Shown piece by piece: positions 1-5,004 of a stretch of 5,004 bases of DNA. Location of the stretch: positions 1 to 5,004 of the forward strand of contig SLJD01000223.1 of assembly GCA_007135295.1 (NCBI GenBank), given 5' to 3'. The translations under genes were made by a program, and so were the position numbers. Numbering within the stretch: position 1 is the stretch's first letter; each line of letters begins with the position of its first letter. The notes under the pieces were generated by a model, which was not told the DNA's origin, ran no database searches, and worked only from the letters and a program-made list of their open reading frames with translations. The stretch is from Phycisphaerales bacterium (GTDB taxonomy: Bacteria; Planctomycetota; Phycisphaerae; Phycisphaerales; SM1A02).

Positions 1-2
1 AT

Positions 3-26
3 TCCGGCTCCGGCTCCGGCTCCGGC
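3..26 (+). repeat. Hexanucleotide tandem repeat (tccggc)x4 coding Ser-Gly
   Basis: Four perfect copies of tccggc sit directly after the left edge, in frame with sppA, and encode (Ser-Gly)4. The array may continue beyond the window. A related aattccggcggc follows at 34-45. It encodes a flexible linker-like part of the SppA N-terminal extension. Confidence 0.8.
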
Positions 27-1091
27 GCCTCGAATTCCGGCGGCCCGCCGCCGGAGCGCGGCAACGGTCCGCCGCCCTCGCCGATGACCCGGCATCTTGT
101 GCACGTCACCGCCCGGCCGGGCGGGCTGCGCATGGCGTTCGGCTTCGCGGCGGGTCTGCTGCTGCTCGGGTTCGCGCTGCTGCTGGGGATCGGCCTTGGT
201 GTGGCGGCGTCGATGGGCACGCAGTTCGAGCGGTACGTGCTCACGCAGACGTACCGCGCGGGGCCGGGCGGCGACGTCGCGATCATCCCCGTCACCGGCG
301 TCATCGGCGACGACCTGTCGCGGTTCGTCCGGCGGGCGGCGGACCACGCCCTGCAGCACGGCTATGAAGCGATCGTCCTTCGCGTCGATTCGCCGGGCGG
401 CGGCGTCTCGGCGTCGGATCAGATCTGGTATCAGGTCGAGCGCCTGCAGGCGGCCGGCCTGCCGGTCGTCGCGAGTTACGGGGGCATGGCGACGTCCGGC
501 GGGTATTACGTCTCCTGCGGGGCCGATGCGATCGTCATGGAAGAGACGGGGCTGACCGGCAGCATCGGCGTGGTCATGCAGAGCTTCCGCGTCGAACAGA
601 TGATGGACAAAGTCGGCGTCGAGCCGGTGACGATCGTTGCCACCGATTCGCCGGAGAAAGACCTCGGCAGCCCGTTCCGCGAGTGGACGTCGCGCGACCG
701 GGAACGGTTCCTGACGATTCTCGACGACGCGCACGACACCTTCACCCGGCGCGTGATCGACGGCCGCAGCCACGTCATCGCCGACCCGGACGACATCCGC
801 GAACTCGCCGACGGCTCGGTCTTCACCGCCCGGCAGGCGGCGGCGAACGGGCTGGTTGACTCGGTGGGCTACCTCGACCACGCGATCGCCGAGGCCGAGC
901 AGCTCGCCGGCATCATGGCCGGGCGGGGCAACGTCGATGTGCTGACCAAGCCGGCGCGGCTGTTCGGCTTCGGGCAGATCGACGTGATGCGCGGCTCGTC
1001 CCAGACACCGATCGCGCAGAGCAACTGGACGGATTTGCGCGATGGCGTCACCGAACTCACATCGCCGCGGGCGATGTACCTCATGCCGTGA
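3..1091 (+). CDS. sppA: Signal peptide peptidase SppA, S49 family serine protease (5'-partial)
   Basis: Membrane-anchored serine protease of family S49, which degrades cleaved signal peptides and other membrane-associated peptides. Numbering from the ATG at 84, one transmembrane helix spans about residues 17-42 and the protease domain about 64-285. Visible motifs are VLRVDSPGGG (98-107), the nucleophile motif ATSGGYY with Ser138, TGSIGVV (158-164), and EKDLGSPFREWT, whose Lys192 fits the general base of the Ser/Lys dyad in Bacillus-type SppA. It has a single protease domain like the short Bacillus form, not the doubled E. coli form. The ATG at 84 is probably not the start: the frame is open back to position 3, no Shine-Dalgarno precedes 84, and the upstream codons give a Ser-Gly run and Pro-rich stretches (PPPERGNGPPP) that look like a cytoplasmic N-terminal extension. 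The gene therefore begins before the window. The stop is TGA at 1089-1091. The family call is very secure; physiological substrates are inferred. Confidence 0.93.
   Translation, partial: SGSGSGSGASNSGGPPPERGNGPPPSPMTRHLVHVTARPGGLRMAFGFAAGLLLLGFALLLGIGLGVAASMGTQFERYVLTQTYRAGPGGDVAIIPVTGVIGDDLSRFVRRAADHALQHGYEAIVLRVDSPGGGVSASDQIWYQVERLQAAGLPVVASYGGMATSGGYYVSCGADAIVMEETGLTGSIGVVMQSFRVEQMMDKVGVEPVTIVATDSPEKDLGSPFREWTSRDRERFLTILDDAHDTFTRRVIDGRSHVIADPDDIRELADGSVFTARQAAANGLVDSVGYLDHAIAEAEQLAGIMAGRGNVDVLTKPARLFGFGQIDVMRGSSQTPIAQSNWTDLRDGVTELTSPRAMYLMP
36..55 (+). repeat. Inverted repeat, 8-bp stem with 4-nt loop, inside sppA
   Basis: tccggcgg (36-43) pairs perfectly with ccgccgga (48-55) around a cccg loop. 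It lies in the codons for the Gly/Pro-rich extension and is not followed by a T run, so it does not look like a terminator. It may simply reflect Gly-Gly codons next to Pro-Pro codons in GC-rich DNA. Confidence 0.4.
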
Positions 1092-1161
1092 GCTGAACTG
1101 GCCGGCGGGGCTGACGGGGATGGCGGGGATGGAACCGGCGAAACGACAACGGGAGACCTTG

Positions 1162-1177
1162 GCCGGCTGACGCCGGC
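1162..1177 (+). repeat. Short GC-rich inverted repeat downstream of sppA
   Basis: gccggc (1162-1167) and gccggc (1172-1177), each palindromic, can pair around a tgac loop. The stem is perfect but only 6 bp, and the following bases are gtgtgcg, with no U tract. It could act as a weak RNA structure; the terminator role is unsupported. gccggc is a common word in this sequence, so chance is likely. Confidence 0.25.
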
Positions 1178-1188
1178 GTGTGCGTGAT

Positions 1189-1195
1189 GGGGAAG
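1189..1195 (+). promoter_or_regulatory. Possible ribosome binding site for the DUF4159 gene
   Basis: The purine run ggggaag lies 7 nt before the ATG at 1203. It is a weak match to the Shine-Dalgarno consensus. It favours 1203 over the in-frame ATGs at 1230 and 1251, whose nearest G-rich stretches are poorly spaced. An in-frame TGA at 1185-1187 rules out an earlier start. Confidence 0.4.
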
Positions 1196-1202
1196 ACATC
1201 TC

Positions 1203-3833
1203 ATGGGGAGAACCGAACGCGAGACCGCCATGCGCCGCGGGCGCCAGCGCATGCCATGCCTGCCGTGGCGACTGGCCATGGTGTGGGCCGCCGTGACCGC
1301 CGCCGTGACCGCCGCGATGGTCACGGGTCCGGCTGAAGCATCGGCGGACGCGGTGATCGACGCTGACGACCTGCGCGATGCGCACGTGCGCCGCGCGATC
1401 GATGCGATCGTCGAAGAACTCTACGACCGCGCACATCCGCAGCGGTTCTGGGAACCGGCCGAGCCGATTCGCGGCGAATCGCCGCAGGCCGTCGGGCATA
1501 CGGCGCTGGTCGTGCTCGCGCTGCTGCACGCCGGCGAGTCGTACCAGTCGCCGCGCCTCGCCCCGGCGATCGCGTACCTCGAATCCGCCGAGCCGGACGG
1601 GGCGTACGCCGTCGCCATGCGGGCGGCGGTGTGGGCGCAGCTTCCGCCGCGGTTCCGCGAGCATCTTGAGCGCGATGCGCAGTGGCTGATCGACCGCTTC
1701 AGCCCGGCGGTCGGCGGGTGGGATTACCGCGGCAACCCGCAGACGCAGCGCGTCGATCACTCCATCGCGCAGTACGGCGCGATGGCGCTGTGGGAAGCGG
1801 CCCGGCGCGGCGTCGACGTGCCCGATCGGATCTGGCGGCGCATGGAGCGGCAGTTCCTCCGCGCCCAGGTCGCCGACGGCGGGTGGAACTACCAGGGGCA
1901 CGGGCCGTCGACCGGATCGATGACCACCGCCGGGCTCATGACGATGTTCATGACCCAGGATCTGCTGCACAGCCGGGCGTCTGTCGACCTGCGCCGGCGG
2001 TCGAACGACGCCCCGCACGAACAGGCGATCGAGCGCGGTCTCGAATGGCTCGGCGAGAACCTGGCCGTCGATTCGAACCCCGGCCAGAACCGGTACTACA
2101 CCTATTACATGTACAACCTCGAACGCGTCGGCCTGACGAGCGGGCGCAAGCACTTCGCCGGCCGCGACTGGTTCCGGCTCGGGGCGGCGGAACTCATCAG
2201 CCGCTTCTGCGATCGCGGCGGCGACGGGGCGTACACCGTCCGCGAGCGAACCCGCACCGCCGGCCGGGGCCGGGCCGTCCGAAACCGCGATCTCGCGTTC
2301 ACCCTGCTCTTTCTCAGCCGCGGCCGCGTGCCGGTGGCGATCAACAAACTCCAGCACAGCGAGACCGGCTGGAACAATCGGCCGCGCGACGTCGCGAACT
2401 TCACCGGGTGGATGCGGCGGACGGGCGTGACGGACATCAACTGGCAGGTCATCGATCCGCGGCGGCCGGTGGCGGAGTGGCTCGACGCCGCGATGCTCGT
2501 GATCGCCGGCGATCAGCCGCCGGACTGGCTGCGGCAGCACGATCAGGTGCTTCGCGATCACCTCGACGATGACGGCGGCGGCGCTGCGCTGGACCCGCGC
2601 GACAGCCGGCCCGCGATCGACGAGTTGCAGCGGATCGGCGAGTACCTCGACCGCGGCGGGATGATCTTCGCGATGGACGAGGGCGGCGGGGCGCTGACTC
2701 GATCCATCGAACGCCTTGGCCGGGTGCTGGCGCCTGACGGCCGGTGGAGGACGCTGCCGGACGATCACCCCGCGTACACCCTGCACTGGCCGATCGAGAC
2801 GAACCGCCCGGTCCTGCGCGGGCTGTCCAACGGCGTGCGCGAGCTGATCATCATCGCGCCGAACGACGACTTCGGCCCGGTGTTTCAGCAGCGGCGAACC
2901 GAACGCGAATCGATCTACCGCACCGCGGCCAACGTCTACCTCTACGCATCGGAGCAGCAGGCCCTGCGGCCGCGTCTCGCAGCGCACGGTTACGGCGATG
3001 ATTACGTCCGCGATGATGCCCCGGGTGATGCCGGCCCGGGCGATGAGGATTCGTCTGACGGCGAGGCGTTCGAGCCGCCGCTCCGACTCGTCCGCGCCGC
3101 GCATGACGGCCGGTGGAACCCCGAGCCGGGCGCGCTCGATGTCTTCGCTGAGGCCATGGCCGACCGGCGGCAACTGCCCGTCGACGTCGGCGTCGAGCCA
3201 TTGGATGCGATCGACCGGGCCGACCCGCCGGCGGACGTTGTTCTCGTCAGCGGCGTGGACCGCAGTGATCTCAGCGCCGCTGAGCGGCAGGCGGTCCAGC
3301 GGTTCGTTGAAAACGGGGGGACCGTGGTTTTTGAGAGCGTCGCGGGCCTCGGCGACTTCGCCGCATCGATCGAGCAGAACGCTGTCACGTGGTTCCGCAC
3401 GCTGAGCGTGTCGATGGTCACGAGCGGCGTCGTGACCGGTGAGGGACTGGCCGGCGCGGTGGATCTGCGCGAGGTGACGTACCGGCCGGCGGCGGCGGAG
3501 CGGTTCGGTACGCGGCGGACGCGGCCGGGCCTGCGCGGCCTGCGGATCGACGGGCGGTTCCGCGTGATCGTCAGCACCGTCGACCTGACGCACGGCCTGC
3601 TCGACCAGCCGGCGTGGGGGGTGGTCGGCTACGCCCCGGCCGATGCGCGGGATCTGCTCGCCAACGTGCTGCTCTACGCCCGGGCGACGCGCCGCGCGAC
3701 CGAAGCGACAGCCGAGCCGGCCGCCGAGCCAGCCGCCGAACCGGTCGCCGAGCCAGCCACCGACCCGGCTGCGACGGAAAACGCCGGCATTCGTCCGGGG
3801 GTACACTGGGCCGGTGATGACATCGAACCATGA
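1203..3833 (+). CDS. Exported alpha/alpha-toroid protein with two DUF4159 domains
   Basis: An 876-residue protein of unknown function. A signal peptide (about residues 10-48, likely cut at ASA|DA after Ala48) sends it to the periplasm or outside. Residues about 57-380 form an alpha-helical toroid of the squalene cyclase/prenyltransferase fold, with QW-like motifs GGWDYRG (171-177) and DGGWNYQG (225-232), the YYTYYMYNLERVG motif (298-310) and DLAFTLLFLSRGRVPVAINK (363-382), both typical in my recollection of planctomycete members. Two DUF4159-like domains follow, about 381-583 and 627-828, joined by an acidic linker. The tail (837-856) is an Ala-Glu-Pro repeat. The cyclase DxDD acid motif is not seen inside the toroid, so a scaffold or ligand-binding role is likelier than terpene cyclisation. 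The Bat-type MoxR/DUF58/VWA genes often found near DUF4159 genes are not in this window. The start rests on the weak RBS and the upstream stop; ATG 1230 would give a more compact signal peptide. Its 3' end overlaps purB by 17 bp. Domain calls are from motif recognition. Confidence 0.88.
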   Translation: MGRTERETAMRRGRQRMPCLPWRLAMVWAAVTAAVTAAMVTGPAEASADAVIDADDLRDAHVRRAIDAIVEELYDRAHPQRFWEPAEPIRGESPQAVGHTALVVLALLHAGESYQSPRLAPAIAYLESAEPDGAYAVAMRAAVWAQLPPRFREHLERDAQWLIDRFSPAVGGWDYRGNPQTQRVDHSIAQYGAMALWEAARRGVDVPDRIWRRMERQFLRAQVADGGWNYQGHGPSTGSMTTAGLMTMFMTQDLLHSRASVDLRRRSNDAPHEQAIERGLEWLGENLAVDSNPGQNRYYTYYMYNLERVGLTSGRKHFAGRDWFRLGAAELISRFCDRGGDGAYTVRERTRTAGRGRAVRNRDLAFTLLFLSRGRVPVAINKLQHSETGWNNRPRDVANFTGWMRRTGVTDINWQVIDPRRPVAEWLDAAMLVIAGDQPPDWLRQHDQVLRDHLDDDGGGAALDPRDSRPAIDELQRIGEYLDRGGMIFAMDEGGGALTRSIERLGRVLAPDGRWRTLPDDHPAYTLHWPIETNRPVLRGLSNGVRELIIIAPNDDFGPVFQQRRTERESIYRTAANVYLYASEQQALRPRLAAHGYGDDYVRDDAPGDAGPGDEDSSDGEAFEPPLRLVRAAHDGRWNPEPGALDVFAEAMADRRQLPVDVGVEPLDAIDRADPPADVVLVSGVDRSDLSAAERQAVQRFVENGGTVVFESVAGLGDFAASIEQNAVTWFRTLSVSMVTSGVVTGEGLAGAVDLREVTYRPAAAERFGTRRTRPGLRGLRIDGRFRVIVSTVDLTHGLLDQPAWGVVGYAPADARDLLANVLLYARATRRATEATAEPAAEPAAEPVAEPATDPAATENAGIRPGVHWAGDDIEP
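1230..1346 (+). other. Predicted Sec signal peptide of the DUF4159 protein
   Basis: Residues 10-48 show a basic n-region (MRRGRQRM...PWR), a hydrophobic core LAMVWAAVTAAVTAAMVT (24-41) and a c-region ending ASA|DA, a good signal peptidase I site after Ala48. There is no lipobox cysteine near the end of the core, and the RR pair lacks the rest of a Tat motif. Confidence 0.75.
1287..1322 (+). repeat. 12-bp tandem repeat in the signal peptide core
   Basis: gccgccgtgacc occurs twice without mismatch (1287-1298, 1299-1310), followed by a degraded third unit gccgcgatggtc (1311-1322). It encodes AVTA-AVTA-AMVT, so in-frame gain or loss of a unit would lengthen or shorten the hydrophobic core by four residues. 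Confidence 0.75.
1371..2342 (+). other. Alpha/alpha-toroid domain (squalene cyclase/prenyltransferase-like)
   Basis: Residues about 57-380 consist of repeated helix pairs with Gly/Trp-rich turns: GHTALVVLALLHAG (98-111), the GGWDYRG and DGGWNYQG turns each followed by a helix rich in small residues, and AIERGLEWLGENL (275-287). This pattern is typical of the alpha/alpha-toroid in prenyltransferases, squalene-hopene cyclases and complement C3-like domains. No cyclase catalytic aspartates are evident within it. The ligand is unknown. Confidence 0.7.
2343..2951 (+). other. First DUF4159-like domain
   Basis: Residues about 381-583. Ordered landmarks are GWNNRPRDVANF (389-400), a hydrophobic strand MLVIAGD (431-437), LDRGGMIFAMDEGGG (482-496), LPDDHPAY (518-525), RPVLRGL (535-541), strand ELIIIAPNDD (547-556) and AANVYLYA (575-582). 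The strand plus 'xGG-strand' layout resembles class I glutamine amidotransferase/ThuA-like folds. This copy retains the DHP motif that I recall as usual for DUF4159. No catalytic Cys is apparent, so enzymatic activity cannot be claimed. Confidence 0.7.
2994..3080 (+). other. Acidic inter-domain linker
   Basis: Residues 598-626 hold 11 Asp/Glu in 29 positions together with Gly, Pro and Ser, and only one basic residue (Arg603). It looks disordered and separates the two DUF4159-like halves. Confidence 0.6.
3081..3686 (+). other. Second DUF4159-like domain
   Basis: Residues about 627-828. The landmarks run in the same order as in the first copy: RWNPEPGALDVF (637-648), strand DVVLVSGVD (678-686), FVENGGTVVFESVAG (701-715), RPGLRGL (774-780), strand FRVIVSTVDLTHGL (786-799) and LANVLLYA (819-826). 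The stretch between about 716 and 770 is diverged and lacks the DHP motif, whereas the C-terminal strand and Asp794 look closer to the family norm than in the first copy. This suggests an old internal duplication with complementary erosion. Confidence 0.7.
3711..3770 (+). repeat. 12-bp tandem repeat coding (Ala-Glu-Pro-Ala/Val)n tail
   Basis: There are five units of roughly gccgagccagcc: 3711-3722, 3723-3734, 3735-3746, 3747-3758 and a diverged fifth at 3759-3770. They encode AEPA, AEPA, AEPV, AEPA, TDPA near the C-terminus of the DUF4159 protein. Such a low-complexity Ala/Pro/Glu tail is probably disordered and variable in copy number between strains. Confidence 0.85.
3802..3807 (+). promoter_or_regulatory. 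Candidate -10 box (TACACT) for purB
   Basis: tacact matches TANNNT and is close to the sigma-70 type -10 TATAAT. It lies in an otherwise GC-rich stretch inside the last codons of the upstream gene, and ends 9 nt before the purB ATG at 3817. Transcription would start about 6-7 nt after the box, at about 3813-3814, giving an almost leaderless mRNA. No recognisable -35 box is present at the usual distance. This is inference from position and sequence only. Confidence 0.35.
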
Positions 3834-5004
3834 GCAGGGCGGCGGCCATCGCCGCGACAGTTACGAATCGCCTCTGGAATCACGGTACGCCTCGGCGGCG
3901 ATGCGCGCGATCTGGTCGCCGCAGCGCAAGTTCTCGACGTGGCGGCGGATCTGGCTCGCCCTCGCCGAAGCCCAGCAGCAACTCGGCCTCGAAATCACCG
4001 ACGAGCAGATCGCCGAGCTTCGAGACCACCTCGACGACATCGACTTCGACAAGGCGGCCGAGTACGAAAAATCACTGCGGCATGACGTGATGGCTCACGT
4101 GCACACGCTCGGCGACGTGGCGCCGACCGCCCGGCCGATCATTCACCTCGGCGCGACGAGCCAGGACGTCGGCTGCAACACGGACCTCATCATCGTCCGG
4201 GAGTCGCTGCAACTGCTCGCCACCAAGCTCGCGCAAGTGATCGATGCGCTCGGCACCTTCGCGATCGAGTACCGCGACCTGCCGACGCTCGGCTTTACGC
4301 ATTACCAGCCGGCCCAGCCGACGACGGTCGGCAAGCGGGCCACGCTGTGGGCGTACGACTTCGCGCTGGCGCTCGAGGAAATTGAATACCGGCTCGACAC
4401 GCTGCGGTTCAAGGGCGTCAAGGGCGCAACGGGAACGCAGGCGTCGTTCCTCGCGCTGTTCGACGGCGACGCGCAGAAGGTCGAGCAACTTGACCGTCTG
4501 GTCGCCGAGAAACTGGACTGGCCGGCCGACGGGCGGTTCAGCGTCGTCGGGCAGACGTACCCCCGGCTTGTCGACGCGCAGGTGCTCAGCACGCTGGCCG
4601 TCGCCGCTGCGGCCGTGCATCGCTGCGCGACGGACCTGCGGCTGCTGGCGAATCGCAAGGAGGTCGAGGAGCCATTCGAACGGTCACAGATCGGTTCGTC
4701 CGCGATGCCGTACAAACGCAACCCGATGCGCAGCGAGCGGGCGTGCGGGATCGCGCGGTTCGTCATGTCGCTGGCGCAGAACCCGCTGAACACGGCGGCG
4801 ACGCAGTGGTTTGAGCGGACGCTCGACGACTCGGCGAACCGGCGGCTCGCCCAGCCCGAGGCGTTTCTCGCGCTTGACGGCGTGCTGGACATTATGGCGA
4901 ACGTGTGCAGCGGGCTGGTGGTCTATGACCGGACGATCCGGGCGAACCTGATGGCGGAACTGCCGTTCATGGCGACGGAGAACATGCTCATGGCTGCGGT
5001 GCAG
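3817..5004 (+). CDS. purB: Adenylosuccinate lyase PurB, animal ADSL-like (3'-partial)
   Basis: Cytosolic homotetrameric enzyme of the fumarase/aspartase superfamily. It releases fumarate from SAICAR (giving AICAR) and from adenylosuccinate (giving AMP), two steps of purine synthesis. The frame is open from 3817 to the window edge, 396 codons; animal ADSL is about 484 residues, so roughly 85-90 are missing. Visible motifs: SYESPLESRYAS (15-26), RHDVMAHVHTLG (88-99), HLGATSQDV (110-118), GFTHYQPAQPTTVGKR (159-174, catalytic His162), RFKGVKGATGTQASF (197-211), the signature loop IGSSAMPYKRNPMRSER (292-308, catalytic Ser in 294-295, Lys300), QWFERTLDDSANRR (330-343) and ELPFMATEN (381-389). ATG 3817 is preferred because the conserved SPLxSRYAS motif lies between it and the next in-frame ATG (3901); GTG 3814 directly before it is an alternative. 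It overlaps the DUF4159 gene by 17 bp (+1 frame). A ggg at 3808-3810 is the only RBS-like element. Confidence 0.96.
   Translation, partial: MTSNHEQGGGHRRDSYESPLESRYASAAMRAIWSPQRKFSTWRRIWLALAEAQQQLGLEITDEQIAELRDHLDDIDFDKAAEYEKSLRHDVMAHVHTLGDVAPTARPIIHLGATSQDVGCNTDLIIVRESLQLLATKLAQVIDALGTFAIEYRDLPTLGFTHYQPAQPTTVGKRATLWAYDFALALEEIEYRLDTLRFKGVKGATGTQASFLALFDGDAQKVEQLDRLVAEKLDWPADGRFSVVGQTYPRLVDAQVLSTLAVAAAAVHRCATDLRLLANRKEVEEPFERSQIGSSAMPYKRNPMRSERACGIARFVMSLAQNPLNTAATQWFERTLDDSANRRLAQPEAFLALDGVLDIMANVCSGLVVYDRTIRANLMAELPFMATENMLMAAVQ

Larger units (their letters stand above)
1092..1202. other. Intergenic region between sppA and the DUF4159 gene
   Basis: This 111-bp gap contains no ORF of note. 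Three GGGG runs occur at 1107, 1116 and 1125 with a 9-nt period (loops ctgac and atggc). A 6-bp hairpin, gccggc-tgac-gccggc, lies at 1162-1177 but has no following T tract, so it is not a convincing intrinsic terminator. No clear -35/-10 promoter is visible. The downstream gene may be co-transcribed with sppA or use a promoter that cannot be recognised by eye. Confidence 0.6.

Noticed and set aside
1162..1177. Hairpin after sppA as an intrinsic terminator
   Set aside because: The stem is only 6 bp, it is built from the very common word gccggc, and no T tract follows.
1359..1370. DADD (residues 53-56) of the toroid protein, which resembles the squalene-hopene cyclase DxDD acid motif
   Set aside because: It lies just after the signal peptide and before the toroid helices, not in the central-cavity position where the cyclase motif sits; probably a chance match in an Asp-rich segment.
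1682..2572. A 296-residue + strand open frame within the toroid region
   Set aside because: Extremely Arg-rich and out of frame with the recognisable GGWNYQG and YYMYNLERVG motifs; no start signals.
3002..3577. A 191-residue minus-strand open frame opposite the DUF4159 gene
   Set aside because: Ser/Thr/Arg/Pro-rich translation without motifs; the + strand frame has clear domain structure across the same bases.
3830..4090. ATG at 3830 and the 86-residue frame following it at the start of purB
   Set aside because: Ser/Arg-rich out-of-frame translation; the purB frame from 3817 carries conserved SPLxSRYAS and RHDVMAHVH over the same bases.
4072..4620. A 182-residue open frame on the minus strand opposite purB
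   Set aside because: It lies wholly antisense to strongly conserved purB codons, and its Arg/Leu/Val/Asp-rich composition is what antisense frames of GC-rich genes give. No family motif was recognised.
4302..4892. A 196-residue minus-strand open frame opposite purB
   Set aside because: Ser/Arg-rich low-complexity translation, antisense to the PurB signature loop region; a GC-rich shadow frame.
1..5004. CRISPR arrays, insertion sequences, tRNA or rRNA genes, or a defence system
   Set aside because: No spaced direct repeats, transposase motifs, terminal inverted repeats or RNA-gene signatures were seen; the three genes fill nearly the whole window.

Overview
This is a GC-rich window (about 70% by eye) with three genes, all on the + strand: a 5'-partial signal peptide peptidase (sppA), a large exported protein combining an alpha/alpha-toroid with two DUF4159 domains, and a 3'-partial adenylosuccinate lyase (purB). 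The best taxonomic guess is Planctomycetota, possibly a Phycisphaerae-like lineage. It rests on the toroid + DUF4159 architecture, the Pro-rich N-terminal extension and '...SPRAMYLMP' end of SppA, and a PurB of the type that also occurs in animals. The class-level guess is weak, and no rRNA or other marker is present.

Layout. Positions 3-1091: sppA, open to the left edge, so its true start lies outside the window. Positions 1092-1202: a 111-bp intergenic stretch with three regularly spaced GGGG runs, a short GC hairpin and a weak ribosome binding site. Positions 1203-3833: an 876-residue secreted or periplasmic protein with a signal peptide, a toroid of the squalene-cyclase/prenyltransferase fold, two DUF4159-like domains joined by an acidic linker, and an Ala-Glu-Pro repeat tail. 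Positions 3817-5004: purB, overlapping the preceding gene by 17 bp in another frame and running off the right edge at codon 396.

The genes do not form an obvious pathway. SppA is a membrane protease of the cell envelope, the DUF4159 protein is probably an envelope protein of unknown function, and PurB is a cytosolic purine biosynthesis enzyme. The purB overlap could mean translational coupling, but a TACACT box ending 9 nt before its ATG suggests that purB may instead have its own promoter and a very short or absent leader. No mobile element, CRISPR array, tRNA or rRNA was seen. The window looks like ordinary chromosomal core. The points most worth a second look are the duplicated, divergently eroded DUF4159 module, the close match of PurB to animal ADSL, and the purB start region.
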